Below, one piece after another: positions 48,803 through 57,188 of a stretch of 64,000 nt of DNA. Origin of the DNA: Rhodococcus sp. RD6.2 (lineage in GTDB: Bacteria; Actinomycetota; Actinomycetes; Mycobacteriales; Mycobacteriaceae). The notes under the pieces are model-generated. The model was given only the letters and a program-made list of their open reading frames with translations. It did no database searches and was not told the DNA's origin. The stretch's first letter is position 1. Each line of letters starts with the position of its first letter. A program made the translations under genes and the position numbers. The stretch spans positions 136,251 to 200,250 of the forward strand of contig NZ_CVQP01000010.1 of the NCBI RefSeq assembly GCF_001040705.1, given 5' to 3'.

Positions 48803-50512
48803 GTGCAGAAGAAGAGAATTCGCGGAATCGTCGCCCCGTTGGGGGTGACCGCGCTCGCCGGTGCCACCCTCCTCGGCGGAATCCCCGCTCAGGCCGCGCC
48901 TGTCACCACCACGTTCAACAACACCTGCCTGGCGACGCCGTCGGCGGTCGCAGGCCCGCAGAGTCAGACCCAGGAAGCCTCGATCGTCGTGGATGCCCCC
49001 GCGTCGGTCAACGCGGGCGAGGAGTACGACGTCGTCGTCACGGCTCCGCCGATCAGCGTCCCGAACTCGAACTCCGGCTCGTCGCTGCAGAGTGTGTCGC
49101 GAGTCAAGGTCGACATGGAGGTGCCGCAGAACGCGCAGATCCTCAGCACCGAGATCATTCCGGGGACCAGCTCCGGGCTCAGTGGCGTCGCACCGAACCT
49201 GTTGCGGGTCAACGAGAACGGTGCCGTCGATGCGAACGGCCCGATCCTGCGGCTGTCCGGCAACAACCAGGTCATCGGCAACAGCCCCACCTCGAGCAAG
49301 AACTCCCGGGGTGGCATCGTCGCTCTCGCGCAGTCCGGCGCGAACACCACCTTCCAGCTGCCGCAGGTGAAGGTCCGGCTCAAGGCGGGCCCCTCGGGCA
49401 CGGTCGACGTCAAGCTCCGCTCCGCCGGCGACGCCGGGCTCTACGGCAACGACAAGAACTACCTGACGTTCCTCCCGGAGGCGTCGCTCATCATCACCGC
49501 GTGGGCGCCGACCCAGTGCAGCCCGCGGGACACGTCCACGGCACCGGTCAACTCCGGCGCGGGCCCGCTCGCCACCACCAGCATCGTCGAGGCCGACAAG
49601 CAGACCACCACCACCGTCGCCGCCCCTGGCGCGGTGAAGAACGGTGACGAGGTCACGCTGACCGCCAACGTGAACCCGGCCGCGAACGGCGGCACGGTCC
49701 AGTTCGCGATCAACGGATCGGACATCGGTGGCCCGGTCGCCGTCGCGAACGGCACCGCGAGCACCACCCACACCTTCGACACCGACGGCGACTTCACCGT
49801 CACCGCCGTCTACTCGGGCACCCAGGGCTTCGTGGGGTCGACCTCGGCGCCGAAGACGATCAACGTCAGCACCGACGACATCGTCACCAGCCTCGCGATG
49901 ACGGCCCCGGACAGGGCGTACGTCGACCAGGACGTCAACCTGCACGCACAGGTGACCCCGGCTGTCCAGGGCGGCACCGTGGAGTTCACGATCAACGGCG
50001 GTGACAAGGTGACGGGCACGGTCGGCACCGACGGTGTCGCCGTCGCGCCGTACAGGTTCACCGGCACCGGCACCCACAGTGTGGTCGCGCGCTACTCGGG
50101 CACCGACGGTGTCGCCCCGTCCGTGGCGCCCGCCTTCCCGGTCAGCGTGACGAACGCACCGGCGGAGGCCGTTCAGACGACGACGACGCTGAACCCCGTC
50201 GGAACGATCGCAAAGGGCCAGCCCGTCACGCTCACGGCGACGGTGGATCCGGCGAACGCCAACGGCACCGTGCAGTTCATGCTGGGCAACGCGCCGCTCG
50301 GTGCGCCGGTTCCGGTGGTGAACGGTGTCGCGACGTTGCCGACGACCTTCGTGAGCGCGGGCACGTTCAGCGTGACGGCGAAGTTCGTCGGGTCGGCGGG
50401 ATTCGTCGACTCGGATTCCGAGCCGCAGACGTTGACGGTCCCCGGCGATCCCGATTCGGGTTACGGCGGCAGCCTCGACGGCCTGCTCGGCGGATTCGGC
50501 TCGTCGCAGTAG
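48803..50512 (+). CDS. secreted protein with three Ig-like repeats
   Basis: A 569-residue exported paralog in style of the preceding gene. The signal peptide ends near AQA-AP (residues 30-33). A distinct N-terminal beta-rich domain of about 230 residues (ASIVVDAPASVNAGEEYDVVV, VDMEVPQNAQILST) precedes three Ig-like repeats starting near 266, 357 and 457. The C-terminus is glycine-rich (GYGGSLDGLLGGFGSSQ). The Ig repeats match the neighbour's, but the N-terminal domains differ, so the pair may carry different binding heads on the same stalk. The gene starts 81 bases after its neighbour. Confidence 0.87.
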   Translation: MQKKRIRGIVAPLGVTALAGATLLGGIPAQAAPVTTTFNNTCLATPSAVAGPQSQTQEASIVVDAPASVNAGEEYDVVVTAPPISVPNSNSGSSLQSVSRVKVDMEVPQNAQILSTEIIPGTSSGLSGVAPNLLRVNENGAVDANGPILRLSGNNQVIGNSPTSSKNSRGGIVALAQSGANTTFQLPQVKVRLKAGPSGTVDVKLRSAGDAGLYGNDKNYLTFLPEASLIITAWAPTQCSPRDTSTAPVNSGAGPLATTSIVEADKQTTTTVAAPGAVKNGDEVTLTANVNPAANGGTVQFAINGSDIGGPVAVANGTASTTHTFDTDGDFTVTAVYSGTQGFVGSTSAPKTINVSTDDIVTSLAMTAPDRAYVDQDVNLHAQVTPAVQGGTVEFTINGGDKVTGTVGTDGVAVAPYRFTGTGTHSVVARYSGTDGVAPSVAPAFPVSVTNAPAEAVQTTTTLNPVGTIAKGQPVTLTATVDPANANGTVQFMLGNAPLGAPVPVVNGVATLPTTFVSAGTFSVTAKFVGSAGFVDSDSEPQTLTVPGDPDSGYGGSLDGLLGGFGSSQ

Positions 50513-50523
50513 GAGAGTGAGTG

Positions 50524-50561
50524 CGCAGGTCACCCGGGCCAGTGGGCCCGGGTGACCTGCG
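50524..50561 (+). terminator. terminator after the Ig-repeat pair
   Basis: A perfect 17-bp stem (arm CGCAGGTCACCCGGGCC) with a 4-base loop starts 11 bases after the stop. A second smaller inverted repeat, GCCGATAC/GTATCGGC, lies at 50596-50618. Confidence 0.88.
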
Positions 50562-50715
50562 TCGTCAGTGCATGTCTCCCGATCTCCGTTTCGGCGCCGA
50601 TACAACCCCGGTATCGGCTACTCCTCCACGCAAGAGCGGAGCCCACGGCGCGACTCCTGGGCCGTCCAGGACGAGCATGTCGCCAGGCGTATCCGAGAAG
50701 GATCGAAAGTGCGCC

Positions 50716-50898
50716 CTACACACCCGCGGTGAGGGCGACCGTCAACGGAACCGCGGTCAGGAAGACCACGGCCGTGACGAACAGCGCGATCACCAGGGAC
50801 CGGTTCCACTGTCCTCGGGCACCGCTCGCAGCGGTGACGAACAGGACGAACCCGATGCAGACGGATCCGATTGTGAGCAGTACGGAAGAGTCGATCAT
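50716..50898 (-). CDS. small two-helix membrane protein, unknown
   Basis: A 60-residue protein made of two hydrophobic helices (LLTIGSVCIGFVLFVTAA and SLVIALFVTAVVFLTAVPLTVAL) joined by a short basic loop. I do not recognise a family. ATG 50898 has GGAGAG upstream; an in-frame start at 50958 would add 20 polar residues. It is divergent from the cutinase gene and converges on the Ig-repeat gene. Confidence 0.6.
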   Translation of the reverse strand: MIDSSVLLTIGSVCIGFVLFVTAASGARGQWNRSLVIALFVTAVVFLTAVPLTVALTAGV

Positions 50899-51086
50899 GG
50901 TCCGATTCTCTCCTGCCGCCGACGCGTCGGTGTCGGTCGTTCGTGTGCTTTGCTCCACGAGCCGTGCCGTGACCCGGCCAATCGAGGTAACGTTCCGTCA
51001 CCATTCGTGCATCTTTTCGAAACTTCCCGATGTCACCATCTCCTCGTTGGTCGCGTCGGTCGTAGACCCTGGAAGGGGATAGGGCG

Positions 51087-52004
51087 TTGAGGAGCCTGAG
51101 GAAGTTCGTTGTGTCTGCGTCGGCAGCACTGGGGGTCACGGCAGGACTGCTGTCGGTGGGCGCGCCGGCTCAGGCGGCACCCGGTGGGTGCCCGAACCTG
51201 TACGTCGTTGCGGTCCCCGGTACCTGGGAGACGGGTACGGCAGCCACGAACCCGGGCGCACCGGGCATGCTCGCAGGCGTCACCGACGGCCTGCGCGGCG
51301 CCGACATCCGCACCGATTACGTGTACTACGCGGCAACCGCCTTCCCCTGGGAGGGCGAGGTGTACGGCGCGTCGAAGCAGCAGGCGGTGAACTACTCCCG
51401 CGGGCTGCTCGAGGCGATGCAGGCCAGTTGCCCGGCCACGCGCTTCGCGATCATCGGCTACAGCCAGGGAGCGGATGCGGCAGGCGACCTCGCGAGTGAG
51501 ATCGGGACCGGCCGCAGCACGATCCGGCCGGAAAAGGTCGCGGCCGTCGGACTGCTGTCCGACCCGCAGCGCTCACCGACCGACGCCCTGATCGGTCCGA
51601 TGGTCCCGGGCGGCGGTGCGGCAGGCCCGCGCGCCGGTGGCTTCGGATGGATCAGCGACCGGACCGTCACGTTCTGCGCTCCCGGCGACCTGTACTGCTC
51701 CACCGAGAACGACGACTACGTCACCCGGGTGGCCGGCTTCGCCGCGACGAACTCCGATCCGGGTTCGTCGGACTCGCCCGACATCGCCACCGAGGGTGGT
51801 GCGCTCCTCCGGGACCTGGTCGGTGCGGGCGGAATCCCCACGCTGCAGAACCAGTTGACGGAGCAGGCGAATCTGCAGCGCGCCGGCGACCTCGCCGTGT
51901 TCTACGGGTCGGGTGCTCACCAGAACTACCAGGGCTACGTCGTGGACGCCGCGGGCAATACCCCGACGACCTGGCTGGCGAACTGGTTGCGTGACAAGGC
52001 CTGA
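51087..52004 (+). CDS. cutinase family secreted esterase
   Basis: A 305-residue secreted serine esterase of the cutinase family, common in mycolate bacteria, acting on lipid or polyester substrates outside the cell. The signal peptide ends near AQA-AP (residue 31). The nucleophile S126 lies in IIGYSQGADA. The acid is in FCAPGDLYC and the histidine in YGSGAHQNYQGY. Cysteine pairs at C35/C115 and in FCAPGDLYC fit the family's disulfides. The start is a TTG with GGAAGGGGA upstream; no ATG or GTG would keep the signal peptide intact. Confidence 0.93.
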   Translation: MRSLRKFVVSASAALGVTAGLLSVGAPAQAAPGGCPNLYVVAVPGTWETGTAATNPGAPGMLAGVTDGLRGADIRTDYVYYAATAFPWEGEVYGASKQQAVNYSRGLLEAMQASCPATRFAIIGYSQGADAAGDLASEIGTGRSTIRPEKVAAVGLLSDPQRSPTDALIGPMVPGGGAAGPRAGGFGWISDRTVTFCAPGDLYCSTENDDYVTRVAGFAATNSDPGSSDSPDIATEGGALLRDLVGAGGIPTLQNQLTEQANLQRAGDLAVFYGSGAHQNYQGYVVDAAGNTPTTWLANWLRDKA

Positions 52005-52040
52005 CGCCCGACTGCCAACGGCTCGAATTGCACACTGCGT

Positions 52041-52078
52041 ACCGCGGCGCCTCCACCATCGGTTGGAGGCGCCGCGGT
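52041..52078 (+). terminator. terminator after the cutinase gene
   Basis: A perfect 15-bp stem, ACCGCGGCGCCTCCA with TGGAGGCGCCGCGGT, with an 8-base loop, begins 36 bases after the stop. The remainder of the gap up to 52273 shows no gene. Confidence 0.85.
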
Positions 52079-52273
52079 GCATGTGCGCTGCCCCGGCCGA
52101 CGGCCGAGCATCCGCACTTCGAAAGTCTCCCGACGAAAATCACCCTTGACGCGCTGTCCGGCCCGATGCTGCGGTGGCCGTGCGGAGTTCCCCGTCGATT
52201 CGGCGTCGCTGCAGGCCCTGCCTCCTCGATCGGAGGGCGACCTTCGCGCCGACAGGTGGGTCACAATGGTCCG

Positions 52274-52684
52274 GTGTTCGGTTTCCGCGGTCCCACCGAC
52301 GTCCGAAGTGCGCGTTCGTTGTACGAGCCGAGAGACCTGTTGCGTGCCTACGAGGATCATGCGACTCGGGAGGTTCGACCCGACTCCGGTGACGTTCTGA
52401 TCCGGATACCGCTTCGCGACGGGACCGACCTGGAGGTCACGATCGTCGGCGCGCGGCCGGAGTGGACCGAGTCGCGCGTCCGTGCTCTGTGCACATCGCT
52501 CACCGATGTCGACCGACGGATGCGCCGTGTCCTCGGGGACGCGTTCGTCATCGGGTGGATCGAACTCGACGCCGCGGATCACGGCACCATCGACTACTGG
52601 GAGGTCGGGGTCAACAGTGAGTACGCCGTCGACATCGTGTGGACCGGTGACGGCTGGGCCGTCGACCGGCAGGCGGGCCGGTGA
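52274..52684 (+). CDS. hypothetical cytosolic protein
   Basis: A 136-residue protein with no family I recognise. It is mixed alpha/beta with LYEPRDLLRAYEDHATREV, RIPLRDGTDLEVTIVGARPEW, and an acidic, aromatic C-terminus (DYWEVGVNSEYAVDIVWTGDGW). No signal or membrane segment. GTG 52274 is the most likely start because upstream codons read through terminator DNA, but its ribosome-binding site is weak. A DUF4304-like gene starts 42 bases later, and the two may be cotranscribed. Confidence 0.6.
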   Translation: MFGFRGPTDVRSARSLYEPRDLLRAYEDHATREVRPDSGDVLIRIPLRDGTDLEVTIVGARPEWTESRVRALCTSLTDVDRRMRRVLGDAFVIGWIELDAADHGTIDYWEVGVNSEYAVDIVWTGDGWAVDRQAGR

Positions 52685-52726
52685 CACACCGGTTCGCGTC
52701 ACCGGGCGCTGGTAGGTTGACCGGCT

Positions 52727-53350
52727 GTGAATGACTCGGATTCCGTCGGTTTCGTCGGTGTCGAACGTGACCACGTGCGGCCGTTGCTGAAGCGACTGGG
52801 TTTCCGGAAGCGTGCCCTCGTGTTCACCAGGGATCGTGGCGGTCTCACGGACGTCGTGTCGCTTCAACGCTCATCGGGGAATTCCGGTGGACACGTGCGG
52901 TTCTACGTGAACTGCGGCATCTACTCCGCGGAGTTCGCGACCGCGATCGGTCACACCGCCTCGGCGCGGCCGCGCGAGGTCGACTGCCAGTTCCGCTGCC
53001 GTCTGGAGAAGCTCGTGCCCGGCATGCCGCCCTGGTTCGAGATCACCGACGACGAGGCCGCCGCCACTGTCGGCGCCGAGGTGTCGGCCGGGTTGGAGGC
53101 GGGCGCGGGGGCCCTCGGGCTCGTCACGACGACCGATCAGGTGGCGGACCGCATCAGCGGAGGCGTGGCGACCGAGGCGTTCCGCTACCGCATCGCGACG
53201 GGCGACTGGGACTCCGCCCGGAGGCTCTACGGATCCATCCGGTCGGAGTTCGGCGCCGAGGAGCGCTGGCCTCGGATCGATGCCGTTCTCCGACGCCACA
53301 TTCCGGAGGCCGAACTCGATTCGATCCTGTCCCCGGTTCCACCCGCGTGA
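52727..53350 (+). CDS. DUF4304-like protein
   Basis: A 207-residue cytosolic protein. The first half fits DUF4304: DHVRPLLKRLGFRKRALVFTR, VVSLQRSSGNSGGHVRFYVNCGIYS and the RPREVDCQFRCRLEKL segment. The second half has a helical pattern ending in AVLRRHIPEAEL. The role is unknown; some DUF4304 genes occur near toxin-immunity loci, but nothing toxin-like is adjacent here. It starts with GTG. Confidence 0.75.
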   Translation: MNDSDSVGFVGVERDHVRPLLKRLGFRKRALVFTRDRGGLTDVVSLQRSSGNSGGHVRFYVNCGIYSAEFATAIGHTASARPREVDCQFRCRLEKLVPGMPPWFEITDDEAAATVGAEVSAGLEAGAGALGLVTTTDQVADRISGGVATEAFRYRIATGDWDSARRLYGSIRSEFGAEERWPRIDAVLRRHIPEAELDSILSPVPPA

Positions 53351-53439
53351 CCCGGCGTGGTGGTGGACTGTCGTTCGGGTTCATCCACAGCTGTGGAAGA
53401 ACCTGCTCAGCGCTGTCTCTGATGACGGCGACGGCGCGA

Positions 53440-54450
53440 CTACGCCGGGACGGCGGCGGGTAGACGCCTGGCGAGCCGTGCCGCGATGGCCGCACAGGTC
53501 AACAGTTGGATCTGGTGGAAGAGCATGAGCGGCAACACGATCAGCCCGATGGGCTGACCGGGGAACAGGACCGTTGCCATCGGGAGTCCGGTGGCGAGGG
53601 ACTTCGTCGAGCCGCAGAACAGGATGGCGGTGCGATCCTCGTAGGAGAAGCCGAGGCGGCGGGATCCGTACCAGGCCAGTGTGAGCACGATCGCGAGGAG
53701 GGCGACGCAGACCCCGACGAGTGCGGCCAGACGCCCGGGGGACAGCATCGACCAGATGTCCTCGTTCATGCCGCGGCTGAAGGCAACGTAGACGACGAGC
53801 AGGATGGAGCCGCGGTCGACGAGCTTGAGTGGTTTGCCGTGCTCCTTGACCCATCCGCCGATCCAGCGGCGGAGGAACTGTCCGGCGAGGAACGGCACGA
53901 GCAGCATGAGGACGATGTCGAGCACCGCCGACCCGCTGAAGGTCACGCCCTGGGTGGACATCGTGAGTGCCACGAGAATCGGCGTGACGATGATGCCGAT
54001 CATGCTCGACGCGCTGGACGAGACGACTGCGCCGGGGATGTTGCCGCGTGCCACAGACACCAGGGCGATCGCCGACTGGACGGTCGACGGCAGCAGGCAC
54101 AGGTACAGCACGCCGAGGTACAGCGGTTCACTCAGCACCGATGGCACGAGGACCTTCGCCGCGAGCCCGAGCAGGGGGAACACGACGAACGTGGTGGCCA
54201 GGATCGTCAGGTGCAGACGCCAGTGCCGGAGCCCGTCGATCGCCTCCTGTGTGGACAACCGAGCCCCGTACAGGAAGAACAGGAGCCCGATCGCGATCTT
54301 CGCGGCCCACGCCACTGTGTCCAGCGCGACCCCGTCCGCCGGCACGATCGCGGCGAACGCGACCGTGAGGAGGATTGCGACGAGGAACGGGTCGAGCCGC
54401 CCCAGCAGCGGGATCTTCGAGAACATCGTTCGACGGTAGAGGCCGGCCAT
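53440..54450 (-). CDS. bile acid:sodium symporter family transporter (SBF-like)
   Basis: A 336-residue membrane protein with about nine to ten helices, of the SBF-like group (PF13593) related to bile acid:Na+ symporters and YfeH. Landmarks are LGRLDPFLVAILLTVAFAAIVPA, FFLYGARLSTQEAIDGLRHWRLHL, LCLLPSTVQSAIALVSVARGN and CGSTKSLATGLPMATVLF. The substrate is unknown; organic anions are typical. The ATG at 54450 is used, and ATG 54426 would also fit. It is divergent from a LysR gene across a 57-base gap with a 9-bp palindrome, so it is the probable LysR target. Confidence 0.9.
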   Translation of the reverse strand: MAGLYRRTMFSKIPLLGRLDPFLVAILLTVAFAAIVPADGVALDTVAWAAKIAIGLLFFLYGARLSTQEAIDGLRHWRLHLTILATTFVVFPLLGLAAKVLVPSVLSEPLYLGVLYLCLLPSTVQSAIALVSVARGNIPGAVVSSSASSMIGIIVTPILVALTMSTQGVTFSGSAVLDIVLMLLVPFLAGQFLRRWIGGWVKEHGKPLKLVDRGSILLVVYVAFSRGMNEDIWSMLSPGRLAALVGVCVALLAIVLTLAWYGSRRLGFSYEDRTAILFCGSTKSLATGLPMATVLFPGQPIGLIVLPLMLFHQIQLLTCAAIAARLARRLPAAVPA

Positions 54451-54464
54451 GTCATTCGCGAACT

Positions 54465-54488
54465 TGATCGCTGTGATTTCAGCGATCA
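54465..54488. promoter_or_regulatory. LysR-type operator between transporter and lysR
   Basis: TGATCGCTG (54465-54473) and CAGCGATCA (54480-54488) are perfect 9-bp arms with a 6-base spacer, centred in the divergent gap. Size and position fit a LysR recognition site. Confidence 0.65.
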
Positions 54489-54507
54489 CGAACTGTGATC
54501 GGCGTGG

Positions 54508-55386
54508 TTGGATGGAGTGGTGTTCGAGCCGGTACAACTGCGTAGCTTCCTCGCCGTCGAGCAGGAAGGGGGCTTCTCCGCCGCTGCGCGCAGGCTCGGT
54601 GTGCGGCAGTCGACGGTCAGTCAGCACGTCGCCAAACTCGAACTCGCCGCGGGCAGGCAACTGTTCCTTCGTGACACCCACGGCGTGGAGCTGACTGCGG
54701 ACGGGTCGGCGATGGTCGGTTTCGCCCAGGACATCCTCGACCGGCACGACGCCGCCGAACAGTACTTCGCGGGCTCGCCGGTCAGCGGCAGGCTCCGGTT
54801 CGGCGCTTCGGAGGATCTGGTGCTCAACGAGCTGCCGGAGATCCTCGGCGAGTTCCGGCGCAGTCACCCGCGGGTCGACCTCGAGTTGACCGTCGGCCTG
54901 AGCGAGGACCTGCATCGGGGTCTCGCCGACAACTCCCTCGACCTGATGTTCGGCAAGCGGCGGCCGGGGGAGCGGCACGGCGAACTCATCTTCCGTGACC
55001 GCCTGGCCTTTCACGCCGCGCCGGGCTTCGTGCTGGACGCCGACGGTCCGATCCCGCTCGTCACCTATCCGCCGCCGTCGCTGACGAGGGAAGCGGCGCT
55101 GGACGTCCTGCGCCGCAGCGGCCGCGGTGCCCGCGTCGCGTGCACCACCGACAGCCTCAACGGCCTGCGCGCCGCGGCACTCGCGGGACTAGGCGTCGTC
55201 CTGCACGCCGAGAGCCTCCCTCCGCCGGGGCTCGACCCGGTCCGCGGTCAGGGTCTCCCCGACGCCGGGGACATCGAGTTCGTCCTCGTTTCCCGGCGCA
55301 CCGTGCTGAGCGAGCCGGAATCGGCTTTGCGTGCCGTTATCTTCGACAACGCGAACCGGCTGCGGGCCCGCAGCCGGAGGCGGTGA
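54508..55386 (+). CDS. LysR-family transcriptional regulator
   Basis: A 292-residue LysR regulator. The HTH spans LRSFLAVEQEGGFSAAARRLGVRQSTVSQHVAKLELAAGRQLFLRDTHGVELTADG. The effector-binding domain begins near residue 93 (SGRLRFGASEDLVLNELPEILGEFRRSHPRVDLEL). ATG 54508 or GTG 54520 may be the start. It is divergent from the SBF-like transporter and is likely to regulate it. Confidence 0.92.
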   Translation: MDGVVFEPVQLRSFLAVEQEGGFSAAARRLGVRQSTVSQHVAKLELAAGRQLFLRDTHGVELTADGSAMVGFAQDILDRHDAAEQYFAGSPVSGRLRFGASEDLVLNELPEILGEFRRSHPRVDLELTVGLSEDLHRGLADNSLDLMFGKRRPGERHGELIFRDRLAFHAAPGFVLDADGPIPLVTYPPPSLTREAALDVLRRSGRGARVACTTDSLNGLRAAALAGLGVVLHAESLPPPGLDPVRGQGLPDAGDIEFVLVSRRTVLSEPESALRAVIFDNANRLRARSRRR

Positions 55387-55449
55387 AGTGCAGGACGGTC
55401 AGCCCTCTGCCGTGGGAGTGCAGACTTTCGGCTCGAGTTGTGTTGCGCG

Positions 55450-55974
55450 TCAACGGCTGCCGCCACCGCCGTCGGACTCCCACCGCTGCTGTGCTGCGGC
55501 ACCTTCTGCTCGTGCGGCGACCCCGAGTGCTCCTGCCGTCAGGAGATCAGCGGTCGATGTCCGAGAGCCGGTCCTTGCGGCAGCCGTGAGGATGTCGTTC
55601 GCAGAATCCGGGTCCGTCCGAGGCGGCACGACCAGCAACACGATCTTCGTTCTGTGGGGACCGGCGACGTAGATCGTGTCGACCGGCTGGAAGGGGTAGC
55701 CGTCGAGGCGGACGGCGCTCCCTGCAACGAAGATGCGGGTGGGTGCCGGCGCCCACTCGTCCACGTTGTAGAGCACACGCTGGACAGGGCCGAGTCTCAT
55801 GGACAGAACTTCGAGCAGGCCTGGGAGTTCACGCGTCAAGGTTCGGGTCCGGGGCCACCACGCTCCGTCGACTGCCCCCGAAGAGGGTGCCTTCGACTTG
55901 AGCCGCAGGCGCGGAGTGTGGCCGGGCCGTGCGCGCGGCGGGGTGAAGTAGGGTCGGGCGTGATGCAGCGTCAT
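55450..55974 (-). CDS. DUF5994 family protein (copy A)
   Basis: A 174-residue protein of the DUF5994 family. Hallmarks are RLRLKSKAPSSGAVDGAWWPRTRTL, ELPGLLEVLSMRLGPVQRVLYNVDEWAP and DTIYVAGPHRTKIVLLVVPP. The last 40 residues are Ala/Gly-rich. The function is unknown; members occur singly or in clusters in Rhodococcus-like genomes. ATG 55974 is used; the frame open upstream overlaps the acyltransferase gene. A second copy lies 1.2 kb away on the same strand. Confidence 0.82.
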   Translation of the reverse strand: MTLHHARPYFTPPRARPGHTPRLRLKSKAPSSGAVDGAWWPRTRTLTRELPGLLEVLSMRLGPVQRVLYNVDEWAPAPTRIFVAGSAVRLDGYPFQPVDTIYVAGPHRTKIVLLVVPPRTDPDSANDILTAAARTGSRTSTADLLTAGALGVAARAEGAAAQQRWESDGGGGSR

Positions 55975-56069
55975 GATCGACGCTCCTGACTCGGCCGCGA
56001 AGGGCCGACTATTCGAATCGGTGACGACGCGACTCGATCCGCGCACGAAGTGCCTCCGATACACCCAGT

Positions 56070-57029
56070 CTATCCCTTGGGCAGGGTGGGGTGTGTCCAG
56101 CCGGCGCCCCGCGGCGCCCCGATGTTTCGTGGGAGTGCCTGGTTCGCGGGGTGAGCGGCCGTGAAGTCGGTCGGCCACAACGGTTGCAGCATGTGCCAGT
56201 CGGCGGGGTGTGCGCCGATCCCGGCCGCGAATCGGTCGGCCAACGCCTGTGTCGTGCCGAGCAGTCCGCGGGTGGCGTCGATCGGCGGGTCGACGTGGAA
56301 GCCCCAGCCGTCGGGTGTGAACCAGCAATGCACCGGCAGTAGTGGTGCGCCGGTGTCGATCGCCAGTCTGGCCGGACCGGCCGGGATGCGGGTCGGTTCT
56401 CCGAAGAAGGTGACCGGCACCCCCGTGCCCGACAGGTCGCGTTCGGCGAGCAGCCCGACGACTCTTCCCTGCCGCAGCCTTGACGCCAGTTGTTCGAACG
56501 GCGGTGTCGCAGAGCCGGTGAGAGGGATGATCTCGAATCCCAGACCCTCGCGGAACCGGACGAAGCGCCGGAACAGCGACTCGGGCCTGAGCCGTTCGGC
56601 GATCACGATGGGTGGGCCCACCCGTTGCGCCAGCCAGCACCCCGCAAGATCCCAGTTCCCGCTGTGCGTCAACGCGAGTACCACGCCCTTGCCGTGCGCG
56701 ACCGCCTCGTGAACGTGGTTGAGGCCGGTGGCCGAGGATTCGACCTGCTCGGCGAGCTGCACCGGATCCATCGACGGCAGCCGGAAGGCTTCGCACCAGT
56801 AGCGCGCATAGGAACGCAGACTCGCATGCACGAGGCTGTCGGGCACCCGGGAGGGTGGTGCGTCAACCACCCGAGCCAGATTGCGTCGCAGCTGATCCGG
56901 GCCGCCGTTGCGCGCCGCACGATCGGCCGCGATGTCGAAGAGGCGTCCGGCCCACCGTTGCGGCAGGGTGCGCACAAGCCGCCACGCCGCCGCGTACCCG
57001 AGATCCCACGCTCGTTCCTTCGGGTGCAC
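56070..57029 (-). CDS. phosphatidylinositol mannoside acyltransferase-like (LpxL/HtrB fold)
   Basis: A 319-residue acyltransferase of the lysophospholipid acyltransferase/LpxL fold. The catalytic HxxxxD is in THSGNWDLAG near residues 121-126. Other family segments are PPIVIAERLRPESLFRRFVRFREGLGFEIIPL, GRVVGLLAERDLSGTGVPVTFFGEP and a C-terminal WHMLQPLWPTD. PatA of mycobacteria, which acylates phosphatidylinositol mannosides, is the closest named relative. The usual pimA/pgsA neighbours are absent, so this may be a paralog with another acceptor. It starts 15 bases after a small ORF coupled to a DUF5994 gene. Confidence 0.85.
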   Translation of the reverse strand: MHPKERAWDLGYAAAWRLVRTLPQRWAGRLFDIAADRAARNGGPDQLRRNLARVVDAPPSRVPDSLVHASLRSYARYWCEAFRLPSMDPVQLAEQVESSATGLNHVHEAVAHGKGVVLALTHSGNWDLAGCWLAQRVGPPIVIAERLRPESLFRRFVRFREGLGFEIIPLTGSATPPFEQLASRLRQGRVVGLLAERDLSGTGVPVTFFGEPTRIPAGPARLAIDTGAPLLPVHCWFTPDGWGFHVDPPIDATRGLLGTTQALADRFAAGIGAHPADWHMLQPLWPTDFTAAHPANQALPRNIGAPRGAGWTHPTLPKG

Positions 57030-57044
57030 GATCGTTCCTGCCGC

Positions 57045-57188
57045 TTACCCGTCGCCGTGCTGGTGGTCGGCGGGGATCCCGCTGAACACCGGACGACTCA
57101 CCCGCTCGTCGTCCTCGATCGAGATGGCGGTGGCGGTGACCTCGTCGTCGAGGTGGCTGAACAGCCCCGTCGGCCGGCCTTCGTTCAC
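57045..57188 (-). CDS. possible 47-residue protein coupled to DUF5994 copy B
   Basis: A GTG codon overlaps the DUF5994 copy B stop by four bases (GTGA) and opens a 47-codon frame ending 15 bases before the acyltransferase start. The product is acidic, with FSHLDDEVTATAISIEDDERVSRPVFSGIPADHQHGDG at the C-terminal side split as FSHLDDEV and ISIEDDERVSRPVF. Compact spacing and coupling support translation. I recognise no family, and chance cannot be excluded at this length. Confidence 0.5.
   Translation of the reverse strand: MNEGRPTGLFSHLDDEVTATAISIEDDERVSRPVFSGIPADHQHGDG

Noticed and set aside
53381-53399. TCATCCACAGCTGTGGAAG as a pair of inverted DnaA boxes
   Set aside because: Each half differs from consensus by one or two bases, and the core CCACAGCTGTGG is a plain palindrome. 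Too weak to call.
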